Origin: Shimia sp. R9_2
GTDB lineage: Bacteria > Pseudomonadota > Alphaproteobacteria > Rhodobacterales > Rhodobacteraceae
Reading direction: 5' to 3'
NCBI RefSeq assembly: GCF_017743735.1
Contig: NZ_JAGHRO010000001.1
Location: forward strand, 744,001 to 808,000
DNA length: 64,000 bases
In this document: positions 9,182 to 18,220 of the stretch, in pieces
How the letters are laid out: each line of letters begins with the position of its first letter
How positions within the stretch are numbered: position 1 is the first letter of the stretch
Made by a program: the position numbers and the translations under genes
Notes under the pieces: generated by a model
Seen by the model: the letters and a program-made list of their open reading frames with translations, nothing else
Told to the model about the DNA's origin: nothing
The model's database searches: none

Positions 9182-10765
9182 TCAGGCGGTCACCCACATA
9201 CGCTGTGCCGCGTAGCCGTTCATGAGCGAGAAGCCTGCAACGCCTTCGACCCAGCCGCCGAGCTTGTCGGTGTAGGCGTCAATGAAGTCGTTGAACATCG
9301 GGCAGATCAGGCCGCTTTCGTTGCGCACCATGGTGCCCATGTCAGCATACATCTGCTTACGCTTGGTCTGGTCAAGCTCAGCACGTGCCGCGATAAGCAG
9401 CTGGTCAAACTGTTCGTTGTTGAAGCGTGTGTCGTTCCAGTCCGCGGTGGACAGATACGCTGTGGTGAACATCTGGTCCTGCGTGGAGCGGCCGCCCCAG
9501 TAGCTGGTGCAGAACGGTTTGCTGTTCCAGACTTCAGACCAGTAGCCGTCGTTTGGTTCACGCTTGATTTCCAGCTCGATGCCAGCCGCCTTCAGAGATT
9601 GCTGGAACAGAGCCGCAGCATCCGGCGCGCCGGGGAAGGAGTTGTCGGAAGTGCGCAGAAGAACCGGACCGGAGTGGCCGGATTTCTTGAAGTACTCCGC
9701 GGCTTTCTCCGGATCATACTCGCGTTGCTCGATTTCCTGATACATCGGGTACGCGGCGTTGATTGGCGTATCGTTGCCAACAGAGCCGTAGCCGAACAGG
9801 ATCTTATCGACCATTTCCTGACGGTTGATGCCGTGCTTAAGCGCCATCATCAGGTCCGGGTTGTCAAACGGTGCAGTGTTTGTGTGCGCGATAAACACAT
9901 AGTGGCCGGGGCCTGCGGTGGAGGCGACAGTGATGTTTGGCGCGCGTGCCACCAGACCCGCGGTGCGCGGTGGCACACGGTCGATGATGTCAACCTGACC
10001 GGATTGCAGCGCGGCAACACGTGCGGTGTTGTCATTGATCACCAGCATTTCGATGGTCTGCGCGTGGCCGAGGTCACCCCAGTAGTCCGGGTTCTTCTCC
10101 GCAACAAAGCGGACGCCCATATCAATCTCTTTCATGATATAGGGGCCGGTGCCGATGGCTGCGTCCGGTGCATCCTTGCCGCCGTTTGGCTGAATGATCA
10201 GGTGATAGTCGCTCATCAGATACGGCAGGTCGGCATTGCCATTGTTGAGCTCGATGATCACATTGCGGCCGTCGGCGCGGACGCCTTTGATGTCACGCAA
10301 CAGGCCAAGCGCACCGGATTTGGTGTCCTCGCCGGAGTGACGATCAATGGTCGCTGCCACATCTTCTGCGGTCACGGATTGACCGTTGGAGAAGGTGATG
10401 CCGTTGCGAACGGTGAAGGTCCAGGTCTTGGCGTCGGCAGAAGCTTCAAAGCTCTCTGCGACTTTGCCCTGCAGGCCGCCATCGTCGGTCAATTCAACCA
10501 GTGGCTCGCCCCACATGCGGATCAGGTTCACGGCAACGGTGTTGGTCGCCAGTGCGGGATCCATGCTGTCCGTGGTGGAGCCGCCCTGCAGACCGATGCG
10601 CAATGTGCCGCCCTTTCGTGGACCTGCTGCATGAACTGCGGTGGACAGCATTGTGTTGGCTGCGGCAGCGGATACACCAAGCGCGCCAGCACGACCCAGG
10701 AAGGTGCGGCGTGACAGTTTCCCCAACGCCGCCTGGCGGCTCAGGTACTTAAGTTCGTTGTTCAT
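9182..10765 (-). CDS. ABC transporter substrate-binding protein, family 5, Tat-exported
   Basis: The 527-residue protein has a twin-arginine signal (SRRTFLGRAGALG at about residues 18-30) followed by a hydrophobic stretch and cleavage near AVHAAG. The mature part is a family 5 (peptide/nickel/opine) periplasmic binding protein, with typical SFEASADAKTWTFTVRNGITFSNG and SGQVDIIDR segments. A GGGAG ribosome site precedes the ATG. It is the first gene of the operon and should determine ligand specificity. The substrate is not known; Tat export suggests folding before transport. Confidence 0.92.
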   Translation of the reverse strand: MNNELKYLSRQAALGKLSRRTFLGRAGALGVSAAAANTMLSTAVHAAGPRKGGTLRIGLQGGSTTDSMDPALATNTVAVNLIRMWGEPLVELTDDGGLQGKVAESFEASADAKTWTFTVRNGITFSNGQSVTAEDVAATIDRHSGEDTKSGALGLLRDIKGVRADGRNVIIELNNGNADLPYLMSDYHLIIQPNGGKDAPDAAIGTGPYIMKEIDMGVRFVAEKNPDYWGDLGHAQTIEMLVINDNTARVAALQSGQVDIIDRVPPRTAGLVARAPNITVASTAGPGHYVFIAHTNTAPFDNPDLMMALKHGINRQEMVDKILFGYGSVGNDTPINAAYPMYQEIEQREYDPEKAAEYFKKSGHSGPVLLRTSDNSFPGAPDAAALFQQSLKAAGIELEIKREPNDGYWSEVWNSKPFCTSYWGGRSTQDQMFTTAYLSTADWNDTRFNNEQFDQLLIAARAELDQTKRKQMYADMGTMVRNESGLICPMFNDFIDAYTDKLGGWVEGVAGFSLMNGYAAQRMWVTA

Positions 10766-11130
10766 TTGTAGACTCCCATGCTGATTTTGTCGTTTTCTGA
10801 CATGCTGCGATCCGAACGCGACTCAAAGCAAGGAAAATGTGGCAGGGCTGACAAAGTTTTTAGAGGGGCAAAACGCCCGCGAACTCTGTGAAATGGGGGT
10901 ATTCGAAAACCGGCCTTTTGCGCGCTGAAACCGACATATTAAATGGCCATTTAAAAAATTGTAGGGTTCAGAGAGGTATGCGCGCCAGGCAATGTATCGC
11001 CGGTTTGGCCCTCGTTTGCACGCAAAACAGGCGAGTGTCGCCCCTGAAGTGTTGCTTTGTAGCCACAAAGCCTGCGATCAACGCCTTTCGAGTTGACCGC
11101 AGATCGTGGATTTTTGGCGCGCGAAGGTGG
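10766..11130. other. Non-coding region upstream of the family 5 ABC operon
   Basis: This 365-base gap separates the nasA stop from the start of the binding-protein gene. No convincing small gene was found. It should hold the promoter of the leftward ABC operon. It contains a perfect 16-bp palindrome (10939-10954, listed separately) and a small GCTTTGT/ACAAAGC hairpin (11054-11071) that could mark the end of the nitrate operon although no U run follows it. Confidence 0.6.
10939..10954. promoter_or_regulatory. Perfect palindrome, candidate operator of the ABC operon
   Basis: TTAAATGGCCATTTAA reads the same on both strands and is followed by an AT-rich run in an otherwise GC-rich region. It lies 174 bases upstream of the binding-protein start, inside the only likely promoter region. 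A dimeric regulator is the natural reader, but no regulator gene is adjacent. Confidence 0.4.
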
Positions 11131-13755
11131 CTACTCCGCCGCCACACTCCGTTGGGCCGATTGCAGCAGCGCGGCGAGTTCCGGCTTGCACGAACCGCAG
11201 TTTGTGCCCGCCGAAAGCGCTGCACCAATCGCGTCGACCGACATCAGGTTTTGCGTTTCGATCGCGCTCAGAATGGTGTTCACCCCGACGCTGAAACACG
11301 CACAAACGGTTGGGCCGGGATCGGGTTGTCCCGCGCTTGGTCGACCAAGCAACACAGTTTCGCTTGAGGTGCCCAGCTGACTTCCTGCGAAGCCTCGGGA
11401 GACCGAAACCGGGCGGTCACTTACAAACAAAGCGCCGATCAAGACGCCATCTTTGTGAAGCGCTAAGCGTGCTGAAACACGGGATGTGTCCAAAACGCTG
11501 GAGATTTCCGCATCCGGTGCCTCAAAAAACGCACGGGCGTAGCTTTCCCAGCACTCTGGTGTGTCTTGATGCGCCAGCTCATATTGCCAGCCTGCCTCGA
11601 CGCGCGATTTCGCCCAATAGTTTGAATTTGGCTCAAGCTCGCGCTGAGACACCGCAAACCCATGCCATTTGGGCGCGAAGGGATGAATGGCCACTTTGGC
11701 GGCTTTGCTGTCGGGCTGCCCGGAAAACGGATCTGTTTTGGGCGTCACAACATCAGAAATGCGCCCGCTTGGCGCGGTTGTGGCGGTCCAATGTATCGGT
11801 GCAAATACATCGCCTTTTGCCACACGATCCGTGATCAAAACGCGCAGTATGGAGTGTCCGTGTTCATTGCTAACCTTGGCCAAATCCGCAGCCCTCAAAC
11901 CAAGCGCAAGCGCATCTTCAGGATGTATCTCCAGAAACGGCTCGCCATAGTGCTGGTTCAGGCGCGACGCCCGCGCTGTACGGGTCATAGTGTGCCACTG
12001 ATCGCGAATGCGGCCGGTATTGAGCCGGAATGGTGCGTCCTTTGATGGCTCTTGCGAAGCCGGTTGCGCGACAGCGAGCATATTGGCGCGCCGCGTCGGG
12101 GTGAAGAAGCCACCATCTTCAAACATGCGCTCTGAAGACGTCTTATCTGCCGGATATGGCCAGCGCGTGGGCTGCAGCGCGTTGTAGCCTGCGTCGGACA
12201 AATCCGCGAAACCAGAGATGTCGAAGTCTTTGTCTTGTGCCGCGGCAACCCCTGATAGGGCGGCGTGTTCGCGGAAGATTTGCGCCGGTGTTTCAAAATT
12301 GAACGCCTCGGCAAACCCCATGCGTTGGGCCACGCCGCAGATTGCCTGCCAATCATGGCGGGATTCTCCCGCAGGTGGCAGAAAGCCGCGTTGGCGGCTG
12401 ATTGTGCGATCGGAGTTGGTGACAGTACCGTCCTTTTCGCCCCATCCTGTCGCGGGAAGCACCACATCTGCCAGCTCGGCGGTGTCGGTGTCGCCAAACA
12501 TATCGGAGACCACAACAAAGTCGCATCCGGCAATGGCTGTGCGCACCGCTTTGGCATCAGGCATGCTGACGGCGGGATTTGTGCACATCACCCAGAGAGC
12601 CTTCACCTTGCCCTCGCCAATCGCGCGGAACAGATCGACGGCCTTAAGGCCAGCTTTTTCCGGAAGTGTCGGCGACTGCCAAAAGCTTTGTACGGCTGCG
12701 CGATGATCGGGGTTTTCGATGTCGAGATGGGCCGCGAGCATGTTTGCCAAACCACCCACTTCGCGCCCGCCCATGGCATTGGGCTGCCCGGTGACAGAAA
12801 GCGGCCCCATGCCAGCTTTACCAATGCGTCCGGTGGCAAGGTGGCAGTTCAGGATCGCATTGACCTTGTCGGTACCGTGATCTGATTGATTGACGCCCTG
12901 GCTAAAGACGGTGACGGTTTTTTCGGTTGTCAGCCAGAGCTTGACGAAGGTTTCAATGTCATGCGCAGACAGGCCTGTTGCCTCAACAGATGAACCGCTC
13001 GCCGCATCCAGTGCTTTGTCAAAGCCAGCAACGTGCTGCCCAACGAACGACGTGTCTACCACACCCTGTTCGTAGGATTTCTGAAGAAGGTGGTTAAACA
13101 GGGCTACGTCTGTGCCAGGGCGCAAGGCAAGATGCAGATCGGCAATGTCACAGGTGGCTGTCCGACGCGGATCGACCACCACCACTTTCATCTCGGGGCG
13201 TTCTGCCTTCGCGGCCGCAATCCGTTGGTAGAGAACCGGGTGACACCATGCCAGGTTGGAGCCGGTCAGAATAATCAGATCCGCCAGCTCCAGGTCCTCA
13301 TAAGTACCAGGAACGGTGTCTGTGCCAAACGCGCGCTTATGGCCTGCCACGGTCGAGGCCATGCAGAGCCGCGAATTCGTGTCGATATTGGCCGTCCCCA
13401 TGTAGCCTTTGATGAGTTTGTTGGCGACGTAGTAATCTTCGGTCAGCAATTGTCCTGAGACATAAAACGCCACGGAGTCGGGTCCGTGCTCGGCGATGGT
13501 TTTGCGGAATTTCTCTGCGATAAGATCCAGTGCGCTGTCCCAGCTTGCCGCCTCTTTGTCGATCAGGGGCGTCAGCAGCCTCCCTTGGTTGGAAGCGGTT
13601 TCTCCCAAGGCGGAGCCCTTTGAGCACAAACGGCCGAAATTGGCGGGATGCTCAGGGTCACCCTTGACCGTGAGCGCCCCATCCTCCGTTGGTGTCGCCA
13701 AGACCCCGCAGCCTGTGCCGCAGTAAGGGCAGGTGGTGCAGACAGTGTGGCTCAT
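11131..13755 (-). CDS. nasA: Assimilatory nitrate reductase, catalytic molybdopterin subunit
   Basis: The 874-residue protein is a bis-MGD oxidoreductase that reduces nitrate to nitrite in the cytoplasm. The N-terminal [4Fe-4S] motif uses Cys9, Cys12, Cys16 and Cys44. A C-terminal BFD-like [2Fe-2S] module (CACF and CGSC at roughly residues 810-845) extends the chain, as in many NasA proteins. No signal peptide is present. Its ATG overlaps the nirD stop by 4 bases, and it is the last gene of the nas operon. Confidence 0.95.
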   Translation of the reverse strand: MSHTVCTTCPYCGTGCGVLATPTEDGALTVKGDPEHPANFGRLCSKGSALGETASNQGRLLTPLIDKEAASWDSALDLIAEKFRKTIAEHGPDSVAFYVSGQLLTEDYYVANKLIKGYMGTANIDTNSRLCMASTVAGHKRAFGTDTVPGTYEDLELADLIILTGSNLAWCHPVLYQRIAAAKAERPEMKVVVVDPRRTATCDIADLHLALRPGTDVALFNHLLQKSYEQGVVDTSFVGQHVAGFDKALDAASGSSVEATGLSAHDIETFVKLWLTTEKTVTVFSQGVNQSDHGTDKVNAILNCHLATGRIGKAGMGPLSVTGQPNAMGGREVGGLANMLAAHLDIENPDHRAAVQSFWQSPTLPEKAGLKAVDLFRAIGEGKVKALWVMCTNPAVSMPDAKAVRTAIAGCDFVVVSDMFGDTDTAELADVVLPATGWGEKDGTVTNSDRTISRQRGFLPPAGESRHDWQAICGVAQRMGFAEAFNFETPAQIFREHAALSGVAAAQDKDFDISGFADLSDAGYNALQPTRWPYPADKTSSERMFEDGGFFTPTRRANMLAVAQPASQEPSKDAPFRLNTGRIRDQWHTMTRTARASRLNQHYGEPFLEIHPEDALALGLRAADLAKVSNEHGHSILRVLITDRVAKGDVFAPIHWTATTAPSGRISDVVTPKTDPFSGQPDSKAAKVAIHPFAPKWHGFAVSQRELEPNSNYWAKSRVEAGWQYELAHQDTPECWESYARAFFEAPDAEISSVLDTSRVSARLALHKDGVLIGALFVSDRPVSVSRGFAGSQLGTSSETVLLGRPSAGQPDPGPTVCACFSVGVNTILSAIETQNLMSVDAIGAALSAGTNCGSCKPELAALLQSAQRSVAAE

Positions 13756-14087
13756 TCCGCAGCCACACCTGTTGTCAGCGCGCTGGCATCCAGCAAGACA
13801 CGTCCATCAACAACCTGCGTTGCATAGGTGGCGATCTGACCTTCGTCTGCCCCCTGCGCTTCACCGGTTTCCAAGGAGAAGACCCAGTTGTGTAGCGGGC
13901 ATGTGACCTTCTTGCCGTGCACGATGCCTTCCGACAATGGACCGCCTTTGTGTGGGCAGCGATCGGAGGTGGCGAAGACTTCAGCCTCATCGGTTCGGAA
14001 CACCGCAACACAGCCCACGGCCGTTTTAACAATGCGTGCCCCGCGCAAGGGAATGTCGGTCACGTCACAAATGTCGATCCAGCTCAT
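13752..14087 (-). CDS. nirD: Nitrite reductase (NADH) small subunit, Rieske-type
   Basis: The 111-residue protein has a Rieske-like fold with both ligand pairs intact: CPH (Cys44, His46) and CPLH (Cys63, His66). Some NirD proteins have lost these ligands; here they are kept, so a [2Fe-2S] cluster is likely. It partners NirB and is coupled to it by a 4-base overlap at its start and to nasA by another at its stop. Confidence 0.94.
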   Translation of the reverse strand: MSWIDICDVTDIPLRGARIVKTAVGCVAVFRTDEAEVFATSDRCPHKGGPLSEGIVHGKKVTCPLHNWVFSLETGEAQGADEGQIATYATQVVDGRVLLDASALTTGVAAE

Positions 14088-16534
14088 TCCGCAGCCTCCA
14101 GTGTCAGGTTTGCAATCGGTTGATAGGTTTCCGCCTTCTCACGCGCATGTTCTGCCCACGGGTCGGTGCGGTAGACGGATTGGGAAATCTCGAACCGTTC
14201 GGCCAGCGCCTTTCGGTTCTCCAGATCATCCACAATCTGCTCTTTGACCCAATCAAGCCCAACCTTGTCGACCCATTTCCAGATACGGTCCAGATACTTG
14301 GCGTTCTCGCGGTAGATCTGCGTCATGGCAGAGATCACCTCGATGGCGTCTTCCTCGGAAGCCACCTTGCAAAGCAGTTGGGTCTCTTTCACTTCCATGC
14401 CTGCAGCACCGGCAACGGAGACCTCATAGCCGGAGTCCACACAAATCACGCCAATGTCCTTGCAGGTCGCCTCCGCGCAGTTGCGCGGGCAGCCAGAGAC
14501 GGCGAGCTTGAGCTTATGCGGCGTCCAAGATCCCCAGAGGTGCTTTTCCAGTTTGATGCCAAGCCCTGTGCTGTCCTGTGTGCCAAAGCGGCAGTGGTCG
14601 GTGCCGACGCAGGTTTTCACCGTACGCAGGCCTTTGGAGTAGGCATGTCCGGAGACCAGCCCCGCTTGGTTAAGATCAAACCAGATTGCGGGCAGGTCTT
14701 CTTTCTTCACGCCAAGCAGGTCGATGCGCTGGCCACCTGTGACTTTGACCGTTGGCACGTCAAACTTATCCGCTGCGTCTGCAATCGCGCGCAGCTCGTC
14801 TGGGGTGGTGATCCCGCCCCACATGCGCGGCACAACCGAATAAGTGCCATCTTTCTGAATGTTGGCGTGATTACGCTCGTTCACAAAGCGGCTTTGTGGA
14901 TCGTCCGCATAGTCCAGCGGCCAATCCGCCAGAAGGTAGTAGTTGATTGCCGGACGGCACACGTGGCAGCCGTTTGGCGTGCTCCACCCCAGTTCCTGCC
15001 AGACAGCCGGCTGGGATTTCAACTCGCGGGACTTGATCAGACGGCGCACATCCTCGTGGGTGAGGTCGGTGCAGCCGCATACCGATTTGGCAGTTGGCAT
15101 GACAAAATCATCACCCAGAGTGACCGAAAGCACTTGCTCCACAAGACCCGTGCAGGTTCCGCAGGACCCGGAGGCCTTTGTCACTGATCGAACGTCTTCC
15201 AAAGTGGTCGCGCCATTGTCGATGGCGTCCACGATCTGACCTTTACATACGCCGTTGCAGCCGCAGATTTCTGCGTCAGCCGGTAAGGCTGCAACGGCCG
15301 CCATAGGGTCCAGGGAGTCGCCCCCCTGATAGGCTGGGCCAAAGATCAACGTGTCGCGCATCTCAGAAATGTCTTCGCGGTCTTTGATCAGCCCGAAGAA
15401 CCAGTTTCCGTCTGCCGTATCGCCGTACATCACCGCGCCAACGATGCGGTTTTCTTCAATCACCAGACGTTTGTAGACGCCGCGGGCCGGATCACGGAAC
15501 ACGATGTCTTCGCGCCCCTCGCCATCGGCAAAATCACCGGCGGAGAAGAGATCACAGCCGGTCACCTTAAGCTTGGTTGCCACCTCTTTGTTCACAAAGG
15601 AGGCCTCTTCACCGAGCAGTGTTTTTGCAAGTACTTTGGCCTGATCGAAGATCGGCGCTACGAGGCCAAAGACATCGCCGTTGTGCTCAACACATTCACC
15701 AAGCGAGAGAATATTCTCGTCGGAGGTGATCATCTGATCATCCACGTGGATGCCACGTCCGGTAGCAAGACCGGCGTCAGTTGCCAATGCGACGGAGGGG
15801 CGGATGCCCACCGCCATCACCAGAAGATCACAGGGCAATTCTGTGCCATCATCCAGCAGCAGCGCTTTGACTTTGCCGTTTTCGCCAAGGATTTCCTTGG
15901 AGTTGGCAGAGCATTTGACGGTGATGCCTTTGTCCACGAGCGCCTTGCGCAGCAGATAACCTGCCGCCTCATCAAGCTGGCGTTCCATCAGGTGGCCCAT
16001 GATGTGCACGACGGTTACATCCACGCCGCGCAGCGCAAGGCCAGCCGCGGCTTCAAGGCCCAGCAGACCGCCACCGATCACCACGGCTTTGGCGCCTGGC
16101 TTTTCGCCCAGGGCGATCATGGCGTTGGTGTCTTCCAGATCGCGGTAGGCAATCACGCCGTCCAGATCATGACCGGGGAGCGGGATGATGAACGGGTTCG
16201 AACCAGTGGCGATGACCAGCTTGTCATAAGACAGCACATCGCCAGTGTCTGAGGTCACGGTTTGGGCTGCGCGGTCGATGTTCACAACCTTCTCGCCAAA
16301 GCGGCAGGCCACACCGTTTTCCTCATACCACTCGGCAGTATGGGTGACGATTTCCTCAAAGCTCTTGTCTCCGGACAGGACAGGAGAGAGCATGATGCGG
16401 TTGTAGGTTCCGCGTGGTTCGGCGTTGAACAAGGTGACGTCATAGGCGTCCGGCGCTTGTTCAAACAGGTGCTCAAGCGCGCGGCCCGCGGCCATGCCTG
16501 CACCGATGATGATAAGTTTCTGTGTCATATTCAC
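14084..16534 (-). CDS. nirB: Nitrite reductase (NADH) large subunit, siroheme protein
   Basis: The 816-residue enzyme reduces nitrite to ammonium with NAD(P)H. Visible parts in order are an FAD/NAD pyridine nucleotide reductase domain (IIIGAGMAAGRALE at the N-terminus, AVVIGGGLLGLEAA near residue 150), a BFD [2Fe-2S] module (CGCNGVCKG and CGTCTGLV near 415-455), and a siroheme/[4Fe-4S] half-domain with TCVGTDHCRFG and SGCPRNCAEA. It sits between the transporter ATPase and nirD with 4-base overlaps on both sides. No siroheme synthase gene is in this operon. Confidence 0.95.
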   Translation of the reverse strand: MNMTQKLIIIGAGMAAGRALEHLFEQAPDAYDVTLFNAEPRGTYNRIMLSPVLSGDKSFEEIVTHTAEWYEENGVACRFGEKVVNIDRAAQTVTSDTGDVLSYDKLVIATGSNPFIIPLPGHDLDGVIAYRDLEDTNAMIALGEKPGAKAVVIGGGLLGLEAAAGLALRGVDVTVVHIMGHLMERQLDEAAGYLLRKALVDKGITVKCSANSKEILGENGKVKALLLDDGTELPCDLLVMAVGIRPSVALATDAGLATGRGIHVDDQMITSDENILSLGECVEHNGDVFGLVAPIFDQAKVLAKTLLGEEASFVNKEVATKLKVTGCDLFSAGDFADGEGREDIVFRDPARGVYKRLVIEENRIVGAVMYGDTADGNWFFGLIKDREDISEMRDTLIFGPAYQGGDSLDPMAAVAALPADAEICGCNGVCKGQIVDAIDNGATTLEDVRSVTKASGSCGTCTGLVEQVLSVTLGDDFVMPTAKSVCGCTDLTHEDVRRLIKSRELKSQPAVWQELGWSTPNGCHVCRPAINYYLLADWPLDYADDPQSRFVNERNHANIQKDGTYSVVPRMWGGITTPDELRAIADAADKFDVPTVKVTGGQRIDLLGVKKEDLPAIWFDLNQAGLVSGHAYSKGLRTVKTCVGTDHCRFGTQDSTGLGIKLEKHLWGSWTPHKLKLAVSGCPRNCAEATCKDIGVICVDSGYEVSVAGAAGMEVKETQLLCKVASEEDAIEVISAMTQIYRENAKYLDRIWKWVDKVGLDWVKEQIVDDLENRKALAERFEISQSVYRTDPWAEHAREKAETYQPIANLTLEAAE

Positions 16535-18210
16535 TCCGCAGCGATGGCTTTGGCAACTTTGGGCTTTGGCTTCGCGCCGTGTTCATATTCCTCAAGGAAA
16601 TCAAGAACGTCCTGGCGATAACGGTAATAGTCTGGATGCTCGAGCAGCGCCTGACGGCTGCGCGGGCGGGGCAGATCCACATCGACGATTTTGCCGATGG
16701 TGGCCTGTGGGCCGTTGGTCATCATCACCACGCGGTCCGCCAGAAGGATGGCTTCGTCCACATCATGGGTCACGCAGATGGCAGTCACCTTGGTGCGGTC
16801 CCAGACTTCCATCAGGACCTCCTGCAGCTCCCAGCGGGTGAGGCTGTCAAGCATTCCGAAAGGCTCATCCAGAAGCAGCAGTTTTGGCGAAAGAGCAAAG
16901 GCGCGGGCGATGCCGACGCGTTGTTTCATACCGTTGGACATGGAATGCGCCGGGCGGTCCATGGCGTCAGCCAGACCGACACGCTCCAGATAGTATTCTA
17001 CCACGTCCTGACGTTCGCCCTGACATGCCTTGGGGTAGACCTTATCCACGCCAATCGCGACGTTCTCTTTGGCGGAGAGCCAAGGGAAGAGGTTGGGGGA
17101 TTGGAACACCACCGCGCGTTCCGGATCTGCACCTTCAACATGGCGGCCATCCAGACGGATACCGCCTTTGGAAATGGCGTTCAGACCGGCGGCCATGGTC
17201 AGTACTGTGGACTTGCCACAGCCGGAGTGGCCGATCAGCGAAATGAACTCACCGCGTTGAATTTTAAGGTCAAAATCCTCCACCACGGTCAGTGGACCTT
17301 TGGGTGTGGGGTAGATTTTATGCAGTTGGGAGAAGTCGAGGAAGTTGTGGTCGATCATACCCCTTTGGGCATCTTTGACCGCCGCAGGCACGCCGTGGAT
17401 CGGGGTGACGTCAGGCAGCACTCTGGAGCCTTCGGCCTTGGCCTCGATGCCCACGTCCATCAGGTATTTCGTCACCTCGGCGCGCAGCTTTTTGAAGCCC
17501 TCGTGGTGGTTCATTTCCATCCGGTCGCGGCGGCGCTCGATGTTCACCTTGAACTCGCGGCCCAGCGTGCCGTCAGGGTTCAGCGCGATGATGCGGTCGG
17601 CCAGAATGATGGCTTCGTCCACATCGTTGGTGATCAGCACGCAGGTCTTTTTCTCAGCGTCCCAGATGGCTTCGATCTCATCTGCCAGATTGGCGCGGGT
17701 GAGGGCGTCTAGCGCGCTAAGGGGTTCATCCAGAAGCAAAACTTCGGGGTTCATGGCCAATGCGCGGGCCACGTTCACGCGTTGGCGCATGCCGCCAGAG
17801 AGCTCTGCCGGGCGCCGTGCGGTGGCGTGGCTGAGGCCCACCATGTTGACGTAATGCGCGACCTTCTCTTCCTTTTCTGCCTTGGGCATTTTCGGGAAGA
17901 CGCTGTCCAGTGCGAGGCGGACGTTGCCGTTCACGGTGAGCCAGGGCATCAGGGAATAGCTTTGGAAGATCACGCCACGTTCCGGGCCGGGGCCTGCGAT
18001 CGGTTTGTCCTTGAAGCTGACGGTGCCTTTGGTGGGCATCTCAAGGCCTGCCATGAGGTTGATCAGCGTGGTTTTGCCGGAGCCGGAGAAGCCCAGGAGA
18101 ACGAGGAACTCGCCCTCCTGCACTTCCAGATTGATGTCCTTGAGCACGTGGGTGGTGTGGGTGCCTTCCCCGAAGCTCTTGGAAACACTTTCAAATTTCA
18201 GAACACTCAT
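16531..18210 (-). CDS. Nitrate ABC transporter ATP-binding protein with two ATPase domains
   Basis: The 559-residue protein has two ABC domains in tandem. The first (about 1-240) has LGFSGSGKTT, LSGGMRQR and LLLDEPLSALD. The second (about 280-525) has IGHSGCGKST, a relaxed signature MSNGMKQR and LLLDEPFGMLD. In cyanobacteria NrtC and NrtD are separate chains; here both ATPase roles appear joined, without the NrtA-like C-terminal domain of NrtC. It follows nrtB by 10 bases and overlaps nirB by 4. It powers uptake of nitrate and possibly nitrite. Confidence 0.9.
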   Translation of the reverse strand: MSVLKFESVSKSFGEGTHTTHVLKDINLEVQEGEFLVLLGFSGSGKTTLINLMAGLEMPTKGTVSFKDKPIAGPGPERGVIFQSYSLMPWLTVNGNVRLALDSVFPKMPKAEKEEKVAHYVNMVGLSHATARRPAELSGGMRQRVNVARALAMNPEVLLLDEPLSALDALTRANLADEIEAIWDAEKKTCVLITNDVDEAIILADRIIALNPDGTLGREFKVNIERRRDRMEMNHHEGFKKLRAEVTKYLMDVGIEAKAEGSRVLPDVTPIHGVPAAVKDAQRGMIDHNFLDFSQLHKIYPTPKGPLTVVEDFDLKIQRGEFISLIGHSGCGKSTVLTMAAGLNAISKGGIRLDGRHVEGADPERAVVFQSPNLFPWLSAKENVAIGVDKVYPKACQGERQDVVEYYLERVGLADAMDRPAHSMSNGMKQRVGIARAFALSPKLLLLDEPFGMLDSLTRWELQEVLMEVWDRTKVTAICVTHDVDEAILLADRVVMMTNGPQATIGKIVDVDLPRPRSRQALLEHPDYYRYRQDVLDFLEEYEHGAKPKPKVAKAIAAE

Positions 18211-18220
18211 CTGTTTGACC

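Noticed and set aside
9092-10714. 540-residue plus-strand frame opposite the Tat-exported binding protein
   Set aside because: Same reasons: it shadows a well-supported gene and has no motif of its own.
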